Positions 1 to 8,947 of a stretch of 64,000 nucleotides of DNA are shown piece after piece. The stretch comes from Actinoplanes lobatus (GTDB lineage: Bacteria > Actinomycetota > Actinomycetes > Mycobacteriales > Micromonosporaceae). The position numbers and the translations under genes were made by a program. Location of the stretch: assembly GCF_014205215.1 (NCBI RefSeq), contig NZ_JACHNC010000001.1, positions 1,741,001 through 1,805,000 of the forward strand, written 5' to 3'. The notes beneath the pieces are model-generated. The model worked only from the letters and a program-made list of their open reading frames with translations, searched no databases and had not been told where the DNA came from. The number at the start of each line of letters is the position of its first letter. Within the stretch, counting starts at the first letter, position 1.

Positions 1-401
1 AGGTTCGCCGAGCGCAGGGACCTCTCGGCGGCCTCGTCCAGCAGCGCCTTCTTCCTGACGCCGTTGAGCTTGAGGCCGGCGACCGCGTTCTCGTAGATCG
101 ACATGGTCGGGAACGGGTTGGGCCGCTGGAAGACCATGCCGATCATGCGACGGACGGCGGTGACGTCCACATCCTGGTCGTAGATGTTCTGGTCGTCGAT
201 GGTCAGGCGGCCCTCGATGCGGGCGCCCGGCAGCACCTCGTGCATGCGGTTGATGGACCGCAGGAACGTGGACTTGCCGCAACCGGACGGGCCGATCAGA
301 GCGGTGATCGTCTTCGGCTCGACCGTCATCGAGACGCTGTCGATGGCCTTGAACGTGCCGTAGTAGGAGGAGACGTTGCTCGCCTCGATGCGCTTTGCCA
401 T
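1..401 (-). CDS. pstB: Phosphate ABC transporter ATP-binding protein PstB (partial, C-terminus outside window)
   Basis: Cytoplasmic ATPase that powers the Pst high-affinity phosphate importer. The first 133 codons are present. They begin [15 protein letters not shown] and contain Walker A (GPSGCGKST) and the Q-loop region ([10 protein letters not shown]). The residues after the P-loop ([10 protein letters not shown]) are typical of PstB rather than of other importer ATPases. It is the last visible gene of a pstS-pstC-pstA-pstB operon and lies 17 bp after pstA. The signature motif and Walker B fall outside the window. Identity is secure from sequence and context. Confidence 0.95.
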   Translation of the reverse strand, partial: MAKRIEASNVSSYYGTFKAIDSVSMTVEPKTITALIGPSGCGKSTFLRSINRMHEVLPGARIEGRLTIDDQNIYDQDVDVTAVRRMIGMVFQRPNPFPTMSIYENAVAGLKLNGVRKKALLDEAAERSLRSAN

Positions 402-418
402 GGCGGGGTACACCTTCT

Positions 419-1504
419 TTACCGGGACAGTTTGTTGCGTCGGGCGAGCAACTTGGCGGCGATGGTCAGGATCAGGACCAGCGCCACCAGGGTCAGCGCG
501 GCGGTCCAGGCCCGGGCCGGCGCGTATCGGGAGGCGTCTCCGGCCTGCTGGTAGACGAAGAGCGAGAGGGACTGCTGGTTCCCGCCGAACGGGTCGAAGT
601 TGATCGCCGCGGCGCCGCCGGCGACCAGCAGCACCGGGGCGGTCTCGCCGGCCGCGCGGGCGACGGCGAGCATGACGCCGGTGACGATGCCGGGCAGGGC
701 GGTCGGCAGGACGACCTTGAGGATCGTCTTCCACTGGGGGACGCCGAGCGCGTACGAGCCCTCGCGGAGCGGCCCGGGCACCAGGCGCAGCATCTCCTCG
801 GTGGAGCGGACGATCGTCGGCAGCATCAGCACGGCCAGGGCCAGTGAGGCGGCGAAGCCGGAGAACCGCGGCTGCCCGTTGTTGAACCACGGGCTGACGA
901 TCAGCACCCAGAACGAGAGGATGAACAGACCGGCCACGATCGACGGGATACCGGTCATCACGTCGACGAAGAAGCGGACCGTGCCGGCGAACTTTCCGCG
1001 ACCGTACTCGACCAGGTAGATGGCCCCGAGCACGCCGAGCGGCACCGCCATCAGGGTGGCGATGCCGACCTGCTCCAGGGTGCCGATGATGGCGTGGTAG
1101 GCGCCACCGAGCGGGTCCCGGGCGCCGATGTTGTTCATCGAGGTGCTGAAGAAGTTCGCGTCGAGGCGCTCGATGCCCTTGGAGACCAGCGTCCACACCA
1201 CCGAGGCGAGCGGCAGGATCGCCAGTACGCACGCGGAGTAGATGAGCGCCTGCATGCTGCGGTTCTTGGCGGCCCGCCGGCCCTCGACCTGGCTGGCGGC
1301 GTAGTACAGGCCGACCAGGTAGAGGAAGGCGCCGACCACGACGGCCAGGACCCAGTTGCCGATCCCGGTGCCGAGCACGACCACCGCGGCGACCGCGAAG
1401 GCGGCGACCGCGACGAGCACGTTGGTGACGACCGGGAGCTTGCGGCTGCGAATGTTGTCCGGCGTCATGACGACGCCCGGCACCTGACGTTCCAAAAGGC
1501 TCAT
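419..1504 (-). CDS. pstA: Phosphate ABC transporter permease PstA
   Basis: Inner-membrane permease subunit that pairs with PstC to form the phosphate channel. The 361-residue product has hydrophobic segments throughout and the binding-protein-dependent permease loop near residues 255-290 ([20 protein letters not shown]), which docks onto PstB. The N-terminus is longer than in enterobacterial PstA, with two extra hydrophobic stretches before the conserved core, as is common in actinobacteria. An internal ATG at about residue 13 ([10 protein letters not shown]) is an alternative start. It is third in the pst operon. The 73-bp gap to pstC contains two CTTCGCTC-type repeats. Confidence 0.95.
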   Translation of the reverse strand: MSLLERQVPGVVMTPDNIRSRKLPVVTNVLVAVAAFAVAAVVVLGTGIGNWVLAVVVGAFLYLVGLYYAASQVEGRRAAKNRSMQALIYSACVLAILPLASVVWTLVSKGIERLDANFFSTSMNNIGARDPLGGAYHAIIGTLEQVGIATLMAVPLGVLGAIYLVEYGRGKFAGTVRFFVDVMTGIPSIVAGLFILSFWVLIVSPWFNNGQPRFSGFAASLALAVLMLPTIVRSTEEMLRLVPGPLREGSYALGVPQWKTILKVVLPTALPGIVTGVMLAVARAAGETAPVLLVAGGAAAINFDPFGGNQQSLSLFVYQQAGDASRYAPARAWTAALTLVALVLILTIAAKLLARRNKLSR

Positions 1505-1577
1505 GCCGACACTCCGCTTCGCTCCGCGCCGTCATGATCCTCGGGGCTGAGCCTGTTGATTCGTTCGCTTCGCTCTC

Positions 1578-2648
1578 TCATGCGGCACTGTCCCGGAACT
1601 CGCGACGGCGGTAGATGATCGCTCGCGCCGTCATGTTGACCACCAGCGTGATCACGAAGAGCACCAGACCGGAGGCGATCAGGGCGCCGCGGCCGGTCTC
1701 GTTGGCCTCACCGAAGGCGTTCGCGATGTTGGCGGCGATCGAGTTGCCGCCGTTCTCGATCAGGTTGAAGTTGATTTTGAAGGCGATGCTGAGCGTCAGC
1801 GCCAGGGCGATGGTCTCGCCGAGCGCGCGGCCGAGGCCGAGCATCACGGCGGCGATCACACCGGGCTTGCCGTACGGCAGGACCGCGGTCCGGATCATCT
1901 CCCAGCGGGTGGCGCCGAGGGCCAGGGCGGCCTCCTCGTTCATGCCCGGGGTCTGCTGGAAGACCTCGCGGGAGAGCGAGGTGACGATCGGCAGCACCAT
2001 GATCGCCAGAACCAGGCCGCCGAGCATGATGGACTGGCCGAACGGGCCCTCGCCGCCGAAGAGCGGGATCCAGCCGAAGTACTCGTTGAGCCAGATCGAG
2101 AAGTCACGGACGGGCTGCTGGAACACGTCCCGGCCCCAGAGACCGAAGACGACACTGGGCACCGCCGCGAGCAGGTCGATCACGAAGCCCAGTGGGGTCG
2201 CCAGGCGCCGGGGGGCGTAGTGCGACAGGAAGAGCGCGATGCTCAGCGCGATCGGCACCGCGACGATCAGCGCGATGATCGAGCTGAGGACGGTGCCGAA
2301 GGCGAGCGCGGCGATACCGAAGACGGGTTGCGTGTCGTTCGGGAACCACTTGAGCTCGGTCAGGAAGCTGGCGTTGTTGGCCTGGAGGGCCGGCACCGCC
2401 TTGGAGATCAGGAAGACGGCGATGGCGACGATGATGACCAGCACCATCGCACCGGCGGCCGTGGACAGGCCACGGAAGCCCGTCTCTATCGAGAAGCGGG
2501 TCTTCTTGGGCAGTGCGCCACCGCCACCGAGCGGGGGCTCGTTGTAGTTGCTCGGGGAATTGCCATAGCCGGCGCCCTGAGCGTGACGCGGGGTCACGCC
2601 CAGGTCGCCGGCGGTGGCGTTCACCGAGCGGGAAGGGTAGTCACCCAT
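1578..2648 (-). CDS. pstC: Phosphate ABC transporter permease PstC
   Basis: Permease partner of PstA. The 356-residue protein has a hydrophilic Gly/Asn/Pro-rich N-terminal tail of about 60 residues, then a first membrane segment (AAGAMVLVIIVAIAVFLIS). The conserved permease loop reads EEAALALGATRWEMIRTAVLP. The core VPIALSIALFLSHYAPRRL and PSVVFGLWG are typical of PstC. It starts 40 bp downstream of the pstS stop. The start region lacks a clear Shine-Dalgarno, so a later start within the tail cannot be excluded. Confidence 0.95.
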   Translation of the reverse strand: MGDYPSRSVNATAGDLGVTPRHAQGAGYGNSPSNYNEPPLGGGGALPKKTRFSIETGFRGLSTAAGAMVLVIIVAIAVFLISKAVPALQANNASFLTELKWFPNDTQPVFGIAALAFGTVLSSIIALIVAVPIALSIALFLSHYAPRRLATPLGFVIDLLAAVPSVVFGLWGRDVFQQPVRDFSIWLNEYFGWIPLFGGEGPFGQSIMLGGLVLAIMVLPIVTSLSREVFQQTPGMNEEAALALGATRWEMIRTAVLPYGKPGVIAAVMLGLGRALGETIALALTLSIAFKINFNLIENGGNSIAANIANAFGEANETGRGALIASGLVLFVITLVVNMTARAIIYRRREFRDSAA

Positions 2649-2688
2649 CTGCGCGCTCGCTGTCGTCTAGGAGGGATTGACGGATGGG

Positions 2689-3777
2689 TCAGGAGATCTT
2701 GGCGACCGAGTCCGCGACCTTGGTGCGGAGGGTCTCCGGCAGCGGGGCGTAGCCCAGGTCCGCGAGCGCCTTCTGGCCGTCGCTGCTGGAGGTGTACTTC
2801 AGGAAGGCCTGGACCTCCTTGGCCTTCGCACTGCCCTTGCTGCAGGCGATCTCGTAGGTCACCAGCACGATCGGGTACGCGCCCGGGGTGGTGGTGGCGT
2901 AGTCGATGCTGAGGGCCAGGTCGCCGTCGGTGCCCTTGATCTCGGCGTTCTCGAAGGTCTTGCCGGCGCTCTCACCGGACAGCTCGACGTACTCGCCGGC
3001 GCCGTTCTTGATCTTCGCGGTCTGGAGGCCGCTGTTCTCGGCGAACGACAGCTCGACGTACGAGATGGTGTTCGGGGTGCCCTTGACCTTGGTGGCGATG
3101 CCGTCCGACTTGGAGACGCCGGTGCCGCCCGGGGCCTTCCACGCCTTGGCGTTGCTGTAGGTCCAGTCCGCCTCGGCGGTCTTGCTCAGGTACTTGGTGA
3201 AGTTGTCGGTGGTGCCCGACTCGTCCGCCCGGTGCACCGTCTCGATCTTGGCGTCCGGCAGCTTGGCGCCGGTGTTCTCGGCGGCGATCGCCGCGTCGTT
3301 CCACTTGGTGATCTTGCCAGCGAAGATCTTCGCGATGGTGGAGGACGACAGCTGGAGGCCGTCGGCGCCCTCGACGTTGTAGACGACCGCGATCGGGCCG
3401 ATCACCATCGGGAGGTTGATCGCCTTGCCACCGGCGCACTTGGCGTCGGCCTGCGGCTGCTCCTCCTCCTTGAGCGCCGAGTCGGAACCGGCGAAGTCGG
3501 CGGTTCCGGCGATGAAGGCCTCGATGCCCGCGCCGGAGCCGGTGCCCTGGTAGTCCACCTTGGAGTCGGCGCACTTGGTCTGGTACGCCTTGATCCAGTC
3601 GTCCATGGCGTTCTTCTGAGCGGTGGAGCCCTGCGCCGTCAGGCTGCCGCCGACGCAGTCGCCCGGCGCCGCGGACGAGGTGCTGCCGGGCGACTCGTTG
3701 TCGGAGCCGCACCCGGTGAGCGCGATCGCCGCAGTCAAAGCAATGCCGGCCACGAAACCGGACCGCTGGAGCTTCAC
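2689..3777 (-). CDS. pstS: Phosphate-binding lipoprotein PstS
   Basis: Extracytoplasmic phosphate receptor of the Pst system, lipid-anchored to the membrane. I start it at GTG 3777 (VKLQRSGFVAG) because GAAGGG sits 6-7 nt upstream. An ATG 36 bp further out lacks a ribosome site and would put charged residues before the signal peptide. The lipobox is LTGC with Cys23. Phosphate-binding signatures include GSLTAQGSTAQKNAMDDW near residue 47 and GTGSGAGIEAF near residue 80. It is first in the operon and has a PHO box about 85-110 bp upstream, so PhoP-dependent induction under phosphate starvation is expected. Confidence 0.96.
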   Translation of the reverse strand: MKLQRSGFVAGIALTAAIALTGCGSDNESPGSTSSAAPGDCVGGSLTAQGSTAQKNAMDDWIKAYQTKCADSKVDYQGTGSGAGIEAFIAGTADFAGSDSALKEEEQPQADAKCAGGKAINLPMVIGPIAVVYNVEGADGLQLSSSTIAKIFAGKITKWNDAAIAAENTGAKLPDAKIETVHRADESGTTDNFTKYLSKTAEADWTYSNAKAWKAPGGTGVSKSDGIATKVKGTPNTISYVELSFAENSGLQTAKIKNGAGEYVELSGESAGKTFENAEIKGTDGDLALSIDYATTTPGAYPIVLVTYEIACSKGSAKAKEVQAFLKYTSSSDGQKALADLGYAPLPETLRTKVADSVAKIS

Positions 3778-3861
3778 GGTAGTCCCTTCGGGGTTATGCA
3801 GCCGGTCTCTCACCGGCTCACACCCGAAAAGCTAAGAAGGCCAGGTGACCGGATTCCTGGT

Positions 3862-3883
3862 CGTAAATGAACTAGGAGTGAAC
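3862..3883 (-). promoter_or_regulatory. PHO box (PhoP operator) upstream of pstS
   Basis: On the minus strand two half-sites, GTTCAC (3878-3883) and GTTCAT (3867-3872), are spaced exactly 11 bp, the known layout of actinobacterial PHO boxes (GTTCACC direct repeats of 11 nt). A further GTTCAC at 3933-3938 lies 55 bp, five 11-bp units, upstream in the same orientation. Position and target fit PhoP activation of pstSCAB. Confidence 0.75.
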
Positions 3884-4014
3884 ACGTAAGTCCCAGAAGG
3901 TAGCCATCCCCCTAGGCACAGTTGTCCGTTAAGTGAACTGCGCTCCGGCTACCCGAAATGTCGGGTATATACGGTCAGCTGTGACCTGAGCGAGACAAGC
4001 GCTTGTCCGTGCCG

Positions 4015-4896
4015 TTATCGGCGGTAGTTGACGTCGGTCTTGTAGACCTCGAACCCGAGACGCCGGTACAGCTTCACGGCGGCCGTGTTCGACTCGTCGA
4101 CATAGAGGCTGGAGACCGTCAGACCGGCCCCGGCGAGATGCCGCAGACCCGCCACGCTCAGCGCGGCGCCCAGCCCGCGCCGGTGCCCGGACGGGTCGAC
4201 ACCGAGCACGTAGATCTCCCCGATCGCCGGCTCGTCACCCGAGGCCGGATGCACCTTGGTCCAGTGGAAACCGAGCACGGTGTCGGCGACGTCCACCGCG
4301 AGCAGGAAGCCGGCCGGGTCGAACCACGGCTCGTCCTCCCGGGTCAGCAGATCCGGGAGGGTCCAGCGGCCCTGCTCCGGATGGTGGGCGAACGCCTTCG
4401 CGTTCACCTCGAGCCAGGCCTGCTCGTCGGCCCCGGGACGGAAGGCCCGCAGGGTCACGCCCTCGGGCAGCGGGATGTCGGGCAGCGGCTCGATCAGCGA
4501 GCGGCGCATCTGCCACAGCACCCGGGCACGCTCGAAACCGGTCCGCGCGGCGAAGGCGGCCGCGCCGGAATCGTCACCATGCGCCCAGAACCGCAACGGG
4601 CCCGGCCCGGCGGCGGTCAACAGCTCGGTGCCGACGCCGGCCCGGCGGAAATCGGGGTGGACGATCAGCTCGCCGGAGCCGTCCTCCACGAAGGCGTAGC
4701 CGGCCAGCCGGTCACCGGCGTAGGCCAGCAGGTGCCGCCCCTGAACGGAGACGCCGCCGCGGACCCGCAGGACGACGTCCTCGGAGAGTGGGTAGACGCC
4801 GTCCAGATACCCGGCGGCCGCGGCCAGGGCCAGCACGTCGTCCACCTCGGACGACGACAGCCGGTCCGTGGCACGGACCGGCTGTCGCGACGTCAT
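4015..4896 (-). CDS. mshD: Mycothiol synthase MshD (tandem GNAT acetyltransferase)
   Basis: Catalyses the last step of mycothiol synthesis, acetylating the cysteinyl amine of Cys-GlcN-Ins with acetyl-CoA. The 293-residue product has the two tandem GNAT folds of the family. The N-terminal half carries HPDFRRAGVGTELL near residue 80. The C-terminal half has VDPSGHRRGLGAALS and ends with the family-typical LYVDESNTAAVKLYRRLGF. The start chosen (MTSRQPVRATD) gives the usual family length and lies 14 bp after the glnR stop, implying cotranscription. A longer frame to 5094 would run deep into glnR. Adjacency of glnR and mshD is conserved in mycobacteria. Confidence 0.93.
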   Translation of the reverse strand: MTSRQPVRATDRLSSSEVDDVLALAAAAGYLDGVYPLSEDVVLRVRGGVSVQGRHLLAYAGDRLAGYAFVEDGSGELIVHPDFRRAGVGTELLTAAGPGPLRFWAHGDDSGAAAFAARTGFERARVLWQMRRSLIEPLPDIPLPEGVTLRAFRPGADEQAWLEVNAKAFAHHPEQGRWTLPDLLTREDEPWFDPAGFLLAVDVADTVLGFHWTKVHPASGDEPAIGEIYVLGVDPSGHRRGLGAALSVAGLRHLAGAGLTVSSLYVDESNTAAVKLYRRLGFEVYKTDVNYRR

Positions 4897-4910
4897 GGAG
4901 GAACTCTGGA

Positions 4911-5627
4911 TCAGACCGGGAGCGAGACGGGCTCGTTGTCCGGCAGCTGGCGGCCGGACGGCGGGACCACGAACTTGTAGCCCACCTGGCGGACGGTGCC
5001 GATCATCGACTCGTACTCCGAGCCGAGCTTGGCACGCAGGCGCCGGACGTGGACGTCGACAGTCCGGGTGCCGCCGAAGTAGTCGTAGCCCCACACCTCG
5101 CGCAGCAGCTGGTCGCGGGTGAAGACCCGGCCCGGGTGCTGGGCGAGGAACTTGAGCAGCTCGAACTCCTTGTAGGTGAGGTCGAGCGGCCGGCCCTTGA
5201 GCTTGGCGGCGTAGGTGTCCGGGTCGATGTTGAGCTCGCCGGCCCGGATAGAACCGCCGGCACCGGCGGTCGCGTTGTTGAGACGGCCGACCGACAGGCG
5301 CAGCCGCGCCTCGACCTCGGCCGGTCCGGCGCTGGCGAGGATGACGTCGTCGACGCCCCAGTCCGCGTTCAGCGCGATCAGCCCGGCCTCGGTGACGACC
5401 GCGATCAGCGGGACACCGATTCCGGTGGCGTGCAGCATCCGGCAGGTGGCGCGCGCCTCCGAGAGCTCGGAGCGGGCGTCCACCAGGACGGCGTCGGGGC
5501 TCGGCCCGGACACCAGGGTCCGTACGTCGCGCGGAGCGGTACGAACCGAGTGGGGCAGAAGGTCCAGAGCGGGCAGTACGGCAGAAGGCTCACCGGCACG
5601 TGCCGTGACCAGCAGAAGGATCTCCAC
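4911..5627 (-). CDS. glnR: GlnR, OmpR-type global nitrogen regulator
   Basis: Atypical orphan response regulator controlling nitrogen assimilation genes in actinobacteria. I start it at GTG 5627 ([12 protein letters not shown]) because GGAGG lies 5 nt upstream. With this start the conserved receiver aspartate falls at residue 50 (AVLVDARSE), the position reported for GlnR proteins. The receiver segment [20 protein letters not shown] is characteristic of GlnR. The C-terminal winged helix (about 135-230) contains [20 protein letters not shown] and [13 protein letters not shown]. Length 238 residues. The mshD neighbour and the nearby pst genes match the mycobacterial arrangement. Confidence 0.9.
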   Translation of the reverse strand: MEILLLVTARAGEPSAVLPALDLLPHSVRTAPRDVRTLVSGPSPDAVLVDARSELSEARATCRMLHATGIGVPLIAVVTEAGLIALNADWGVDDVILASAGPAEVEARLRLSVGRLNNATAGAGGSIRAGELNIDPDTYAAKLKGRPLDLTYKEFELLKFLAQHPGRVFTRDQLLREVWGYDYFGGTRTVDVHVRRLRAKLGSEYESMIGTVRQVGYKFVVPPSGRQLPDNEPVSLPV

Positions 5628-5901
5628 ACTCACCTCCGTCCTCGCGGCACAGGCCGCTCGGGTGACCCGGTCTGCGAGCACTGGAGGCTTCGCCACCGGA
5701 GTTTGGGGCCCGGCGTCACCGACGGGTGGGTTGCGGTTACCTTAACCGAAACATCTGCCTGAACACCCGGGTCACGCTCGCAAGTGATGTAGAGAACCCG
5801 ATGAAGGTGACCGAACGGCCGATCCTTAACCAGCTTTTTACCCGAGGATTGCAACGCCCGGCGATTGGGACCGCGGACCCGGGTCTGGCACGATCGCAGT
5901 C

Positions 5902-6903
5902 GTGTTTCCCTCCATGCCGAACGACGACCCCTGGGACGCCGAGGCCTCTCAGAAGGTCGCCCGGATGAATCCAGGCCGCCCCAAGGCCGGGTTCTACGGC
6001 GCCGTCCCCGAAGAGGACAAGGACGACCGTCCAGCCTCCGAGGATCACGAGGACGACGAGTTCGAAGAGATCCAGATAGCCACGGTCCGGCCCAGACTGT
6101 CGGCCGCGATCGGTGGCTTCGCCGCGCTGCTCGCCATCGCGCTGGTCATCGGGGCACATGCGACCGGCCCGGGTTCGCGCGTGTCGTACGCGATCGTGCT
6201 CTTCGGGGTGCAGTTGCTCGGCCTGCTCGCCTGGACCATGGCCCTGCACCCGCCGGCGGCGGGCGCCACCGCCGCGATCGTCGCGGTGACCGCGCTGGCC
6301 GCCGACTACCTGGCGGTCACCGGCGATGACGCGCTGTTCCCGCTGGTCTGGGTGACGCTCGGCGGTTTCGTGGCGACGCTGGTGGCGCAGCTGATCCGGG
6401 CCGGGGACCGGCAACGGGCCAAGGACTCGTGGCGGACCACGCTGATCATCGTCAGCGGCGCGACGGCGTACTCGATCATGATCCTGCTGGTCCGTGAGCC
6501 GCTCGGCGCCCAGGCCATCCTGGTCTGCTGCACCGGCGCCGGGGTGGCGTTGCTGGTCGCCCGGCTGACCGACGCGGTCTTCCCGAAACCGCGGATCGCG
6601 CTCCAGGTGCCGCGCGGCGCGACCGGCATCGTGCTCGGCGCGATGCTCGGCACTCTGGCCGCCTCCCTGCTCGGCAGTTACCTGGTGCTGCCGTTCACCC
6701 CGACCAAGGGCGCGGTGCTGGGCCTGGTCGCCGCGGTGGCCGCCCACCTGATCGACCTGGCCGTCAACTTCGGCGAGGCGGGGCGCCGGCTGGCCGGGGA
6801 GGCGCCCACCTTCTGGCTGGCACGGCACATGCAGGGGCCGCTCGGCGGGTTCGCGCTCACCGCGTTCGCGGCGTACTCACTGGTCCATCTCTACCTCACC
6901 TGA
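5902..6903 (+). CDS. Conserved multi-pass membrane protein, function unknown
   Basis: A 333-residue protein with an acidic, disordered N-terminal tail (about residues 1-65, rich in Asp and Glu) followed by eight or nine hydrophobic segments. The C-terminal part contains AAVAAHLIDLAVNFGE, loosely reminiscent of CdsA-type cytidylyltransferases, but I cannot identify a complete catalytic signature and do not assign that function. It is divergent from glnR. A CACGAT hexamer 7 nt before the GTG start would fit a leaderless transcript, and an in-frame ATG four codons on is an alternative start. Confidence 0.75.
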   Translation: MFPSMPNDDPWDAEASQKVARMNPGRPKAGFYGAVPEEDKDDRPASEDHEDDEFEEIQIATVRPRLSAAIGGFAALLAIALVIGAHATGPGSRVSYAIVLFGVQLLGLLAWTMALHPPAAGATAAIVAVTALAADYLAVTGDDALFPLVWVTLGGFVATLVAQLIRAGDRQRAKDSWRTTLIIVSGATAYSIMILLVREPLGAQAILVCCTGAGVALLVARLTDAVFPKPRIALQVPRGATGIVLGAMLGTLAASLLGSYLVLPFTPTKGAVLGLVAAVAAHLIDLAVNFGEAGRRLAGEAPTFWLARHMQGPLGGFALTAFAAYSLVHLYLT

Positions 6904-6972
6904 CACACCTGTTTCGGTGAACCCTCGACCCGGGCATGTACGTTCCCCAGGGTGGATGAGCCGGGAGGAACA

Positions 6973-7767
6973 GTGACCGAGGTGCACGTACCAGGACGTC
7001 CACGGCGTCGTCGTCGTGGGCGCGCCCTGATGATCGTCGTCCTGACGCTGCTGCTGCTCCTGTTCCTCGGTGTCGTGGTGATCGACCGGATCGGCTCGTC
7101 GTACGCCGAGGGTGTCCTCGCCGAAAAGGTGTCCCAGCAGGTCGCCGACCAGGGCGCCACCAGCGGCACCCCGGAGGTCGAGATCGCCGGCGTCCCGTTC
7201 CTGACCCAGGTCCTGTCCGGGCGCTACCAGGAGATCCGGATCTCGCTGCCGGACTTCTCGGCCCCGACCGGCACCGACGTCACGGTGCGGATGGATTCGC
7301 TGGACATCCGGGCCACCGACGTCAGCGCACCGCTCAGCGCCCTGCGCGACGGCACCGGCGAGGTGCGGGCCGAGACGGTCACCGGCACCGGCACGATCGA
7401 CTACGACGTGATCGCCGACGCGACCGGCCAGCCGGGCCTGACCCTGGCCGAGAAGGACGGCAAGGTCGTCGGCACCGCCGAGCTGAAGATCTCCGGCCTC
7501 CAGACCGTCGAACTGGCCGGCACCGCCGACCTGAGCGTCGCCAAGGGCAAGGTTCAGGTGCGTTTCTCCGATGTGACGGCCAAGGACGTGGCGCCCAACC
7601 CGTTCGTCCAGGGCCAGATCGATTCGTACGTGAAGCGGATGACGTTCACCGTCGACGTCCCCGATCTGCCGATGAACCTCCAGGTCCAGGAGCTGACCCC
7701 GCTGCCCGAGGGACTGCGGGTCACGTTCGGCGCCAGCGACGTGGCGCTCGCCGGGGCGGGCGCCTGA
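6973..7767 (+). CDS. DUF2993 (LmeA-like) membrane-anchored lipid-binding protein
   Basis: Predicted envelope protein with an Arg-rich N-terminus, one membrane anchor (about residues 19-38, MIVVLTLLLLLFLGVVVI) and a DUF2993 domain outside the membrane. In M. tuberculosis the DUF2993 protein LmeA, involved in lipomannan elongation, is encoded next to glnR, and the same neighbourhood here suggests orthology. I start it at GTG 6973 because GGGAGGAA is 3 nt upstream. An in-frame GTG at 6952 has no ribosome site. The C-terminal region (LPMNLQVQELTPLPEGLRV) matches the family. The exact lipid target is not visible from sequence. Confidence 0.8.
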   Translation: MTEVHVPGRPRRRRRGRALMIVVLTLLLLLFLGVVVIDRIGSSYAEGVLAEKVSQQVADQGATSGTPEVEIAGVPFLTQVLSGRYQEIRISLPDFSAPTGTDVTVRMDSLDIRATDVSAPLSALRDGTGEVRAETVTGTGTIDYDVIADATGQPGLTLAEKDGKVVGTAELKISGLQTVELAGTADLSVAKGKVQVRFSDVTAKDVAPNPFVQGQIDSYVKRMTFTVDVPDLPMNLQVQELTPLPEGLRVTFGASDVALAGAGA

Positions 7768-7823
7768 CCGGCCGCGCCTTCCCGGATGGTGGTCGGTGCT
7801 GTTCCGCTGGCTGAGCCCGCTGG

Positions 7824-7829
7824 TAGGGT
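7824..7829 (+). promoter_or_regulatory. -10 hexamer TAGGGT for a leaderless Cys-leader transcript
   Basis: TAGGGT ends 8 nt before the ATG of the leader peptide. A transcript starting 7-9 nt after the hexamer would begin at or next to the start codon. There is no Shine-Dalgarno. Cys-rich leader ORFs of this type in actinobacteria are reported to be leaderless. No clear -35 was seen. Confidence 0.5.
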
Positions 7830-7837
7830 CGGTTCCC

Positions 7838-7915
7838 ATGAGCCTGTTGCTCACGAAAAGGCGCGCGGTCGACCTGTGCCGCGTGGCCGCGTGCCTGTGT
7901 CGCCCCGTCTACTGA
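7838..7915 (+). CDS. Cys-codon leader peptide (sulfur attenuation leader)
   Basis: A 25-codon ORF encoding MSLLLTKRRAVDLCRVAACL then CRPVY. It contains three Cys codons at positions 14, 19 and 21 and the RR-x-VDLCRVA pattern typical of actinobacterial leader peptides placed before sulfur-metabolism operons. Ribosome stalling at Cys codons when cysteinyl-tRNA is scarce is the established model for such leaders. It lies 178 bp before the rhodanese gene, which begins the regulated sulfur operon. A short hairpin with a T tract follows the stop by 11 nt and may be the attenuator. Confidence 0.88.
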   Translation: MSLLLTKRRAVDLCRVAACLCRPVY

Positions 7916-7926
7916 CGGGGCCACTC

Positions 7927-7943
7927 GGTGCTGAGCACCTTTT
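7927..7943 (+). terminator. Possible attenuator hairpin after the Cys leader peptide
   Basis: GGTGC-TGA-GCACC forms a 5-bp stem with a 3-nt loop, followed directly by TTTTCT. It lies just after the leader stop codon and before the rhodanese gene. The stem is short for a stand-alone terminator. I infer a role in attenuation, with or without Rho. Confidence 0.4.
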
Positions 7944-8093
7944 CTGATAGCCCAGGGCATTTCTAGCCCGGCAGTGGCGCCGTCGCACAAGCAGCCCGTG
8001 ATCCCAACCACCCATGGGTCCGCGCGGAGTGCGACTGAACAGGACACTTCCGTGCGCTGACTCACCCATCACCCACCATCAGGGAGTGAACCG

Positions 8094-8942
8094 ATGAGTC
8101 GCGACACCGCACTCGTCTCGGCCGATTGGGCCGAGGAGAACCTGGAGACCCCGGGTCTCGTCTTCGTCGAGGTCGACGAGGACACCACCGCCTACGACGG
8201 CGGCCACATCCCCGGCGCGATCAAGATCGACTGGAAGAAGGACCTCCAGGACCCGGTCCGGCGGGACTTCGTCAACCAGGAGCAGTTCGCCGCTCTGCTC
8301 TCCGAGCGCGGCATCTCCAACGACGACACCGTGATCCTGTACGGCGGCAACAACAACTGGTTCGCGGCGTACGCGTACTGGTACTTCAAGCTGTACGGCC
8401 ACGAGGCGGTCAAGCTGATCGACGGCGGCCGCAAGAAGTGGGAGCTGGACGCCCGCGTCTACAGCAAGGACGTGCCGGTCCGCGAGAAGACCAGCTACGT
8501 CGCCAAGGCGCCGAACCTGGAGATCCGCGCGTTCCGTGACGAGGTGGTCCAGGCCATCGGCGTGAAGAACCTGGTCGACGTGCGCAGCCCCGACGAGTTC
8601 GCGGGCCGCCTGCTCGCCCCGGCGCACCTGCCGCAGGAGCAGTCCCAGCGGGCCGGCCACATCCCGACCGCGCTCAGCGTGCCGTGGAGCAAGGCCGCGA
8701 ACGAGGACGGCACCTTCAAGTCCGACGAGGAACTCGCCAAGATCTACGGTGAGGCCGGTCTGGACGGCAGCAAGGACACCATCGCGTACTGCCGCATCGG
8801 CGAGCGCTCCTCGCACACCTGGTTCGTGCTCAAGGAGCTGCTCGGCCAGGAGAACGTGAAGAACTACGACGGTTCCTGGACCGAGTACGGCTCCCTCATC
8901 GGTGTGCCGATCGCCCTCGGCGACGAGCCCGGAAAGGCCTGA
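8094..8942 (+). CDS. Thiosulfate sulfurtransferase (tandem rhodanese, CysA2/SseA type)
   Basis: Transfers sulfane sulfur from thiosulfate to a thiophilic acceptor. The 282-residue protein has two rhodanese domains. The N-terminal one is inactive (about 8-130, with YDGGHIPGAIKIDW) and the C-terminal one is catalytic (about 150-275). The active-site loop is YCRIGERSSHTW with Cys233. Length and Cys position match mycobacterial CysA2. GGGAGTGA precedes the ATG. It is cotranscribed with the DUF1416 gene 5 bp downstream, the same pair as cysA2-sseC in mycobacteria. Cysteine-responsive control through the upstream leader peptide is likely. Confidence 0.92.
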   Translation: MSRDTALVSADWAEENLETPGLVFVEVDEDTTAYDGGHIPGAIKIDWKKDLQDPVRRDFVNQEQFAALLSERGISNDDTVILYGGNNNWFAAYAYWYFKLYGHEAVKLIDGGRKKWELDARVYSKDVPVREKTSYVAKAPNLEIRAFRDEVVQAIGVKNLVDVRSPDEFAGRLLAPAHLPQEQSQRAGHIPTALSVPWSKAANEDGTFKSDEELAKIYGEAGLDGSKDTIAYCRIGERSSHTWFVLKELLGQENVKNYDGSWTEYGSLIGVPIALGDEPGKA

Positions 8943-8947
8943 TCATC

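Noticed and set aside
1507..1577. CTTCGCTC-type repeats between pstC and pstA, with similar AGCGAAGCG copies near 14314-14390, as a mobile repeat
   Set aside because: The copies are short and imperfect and I see no flanking duplication or conserved full-length unit.
5736..5752. GlnR-box-like GTTAC-N7-GAAAC upstream of glnR
   Set aside because: The spacing is one base longer than the a-site/b-site consensus and there is no second pair, so it may be chance.
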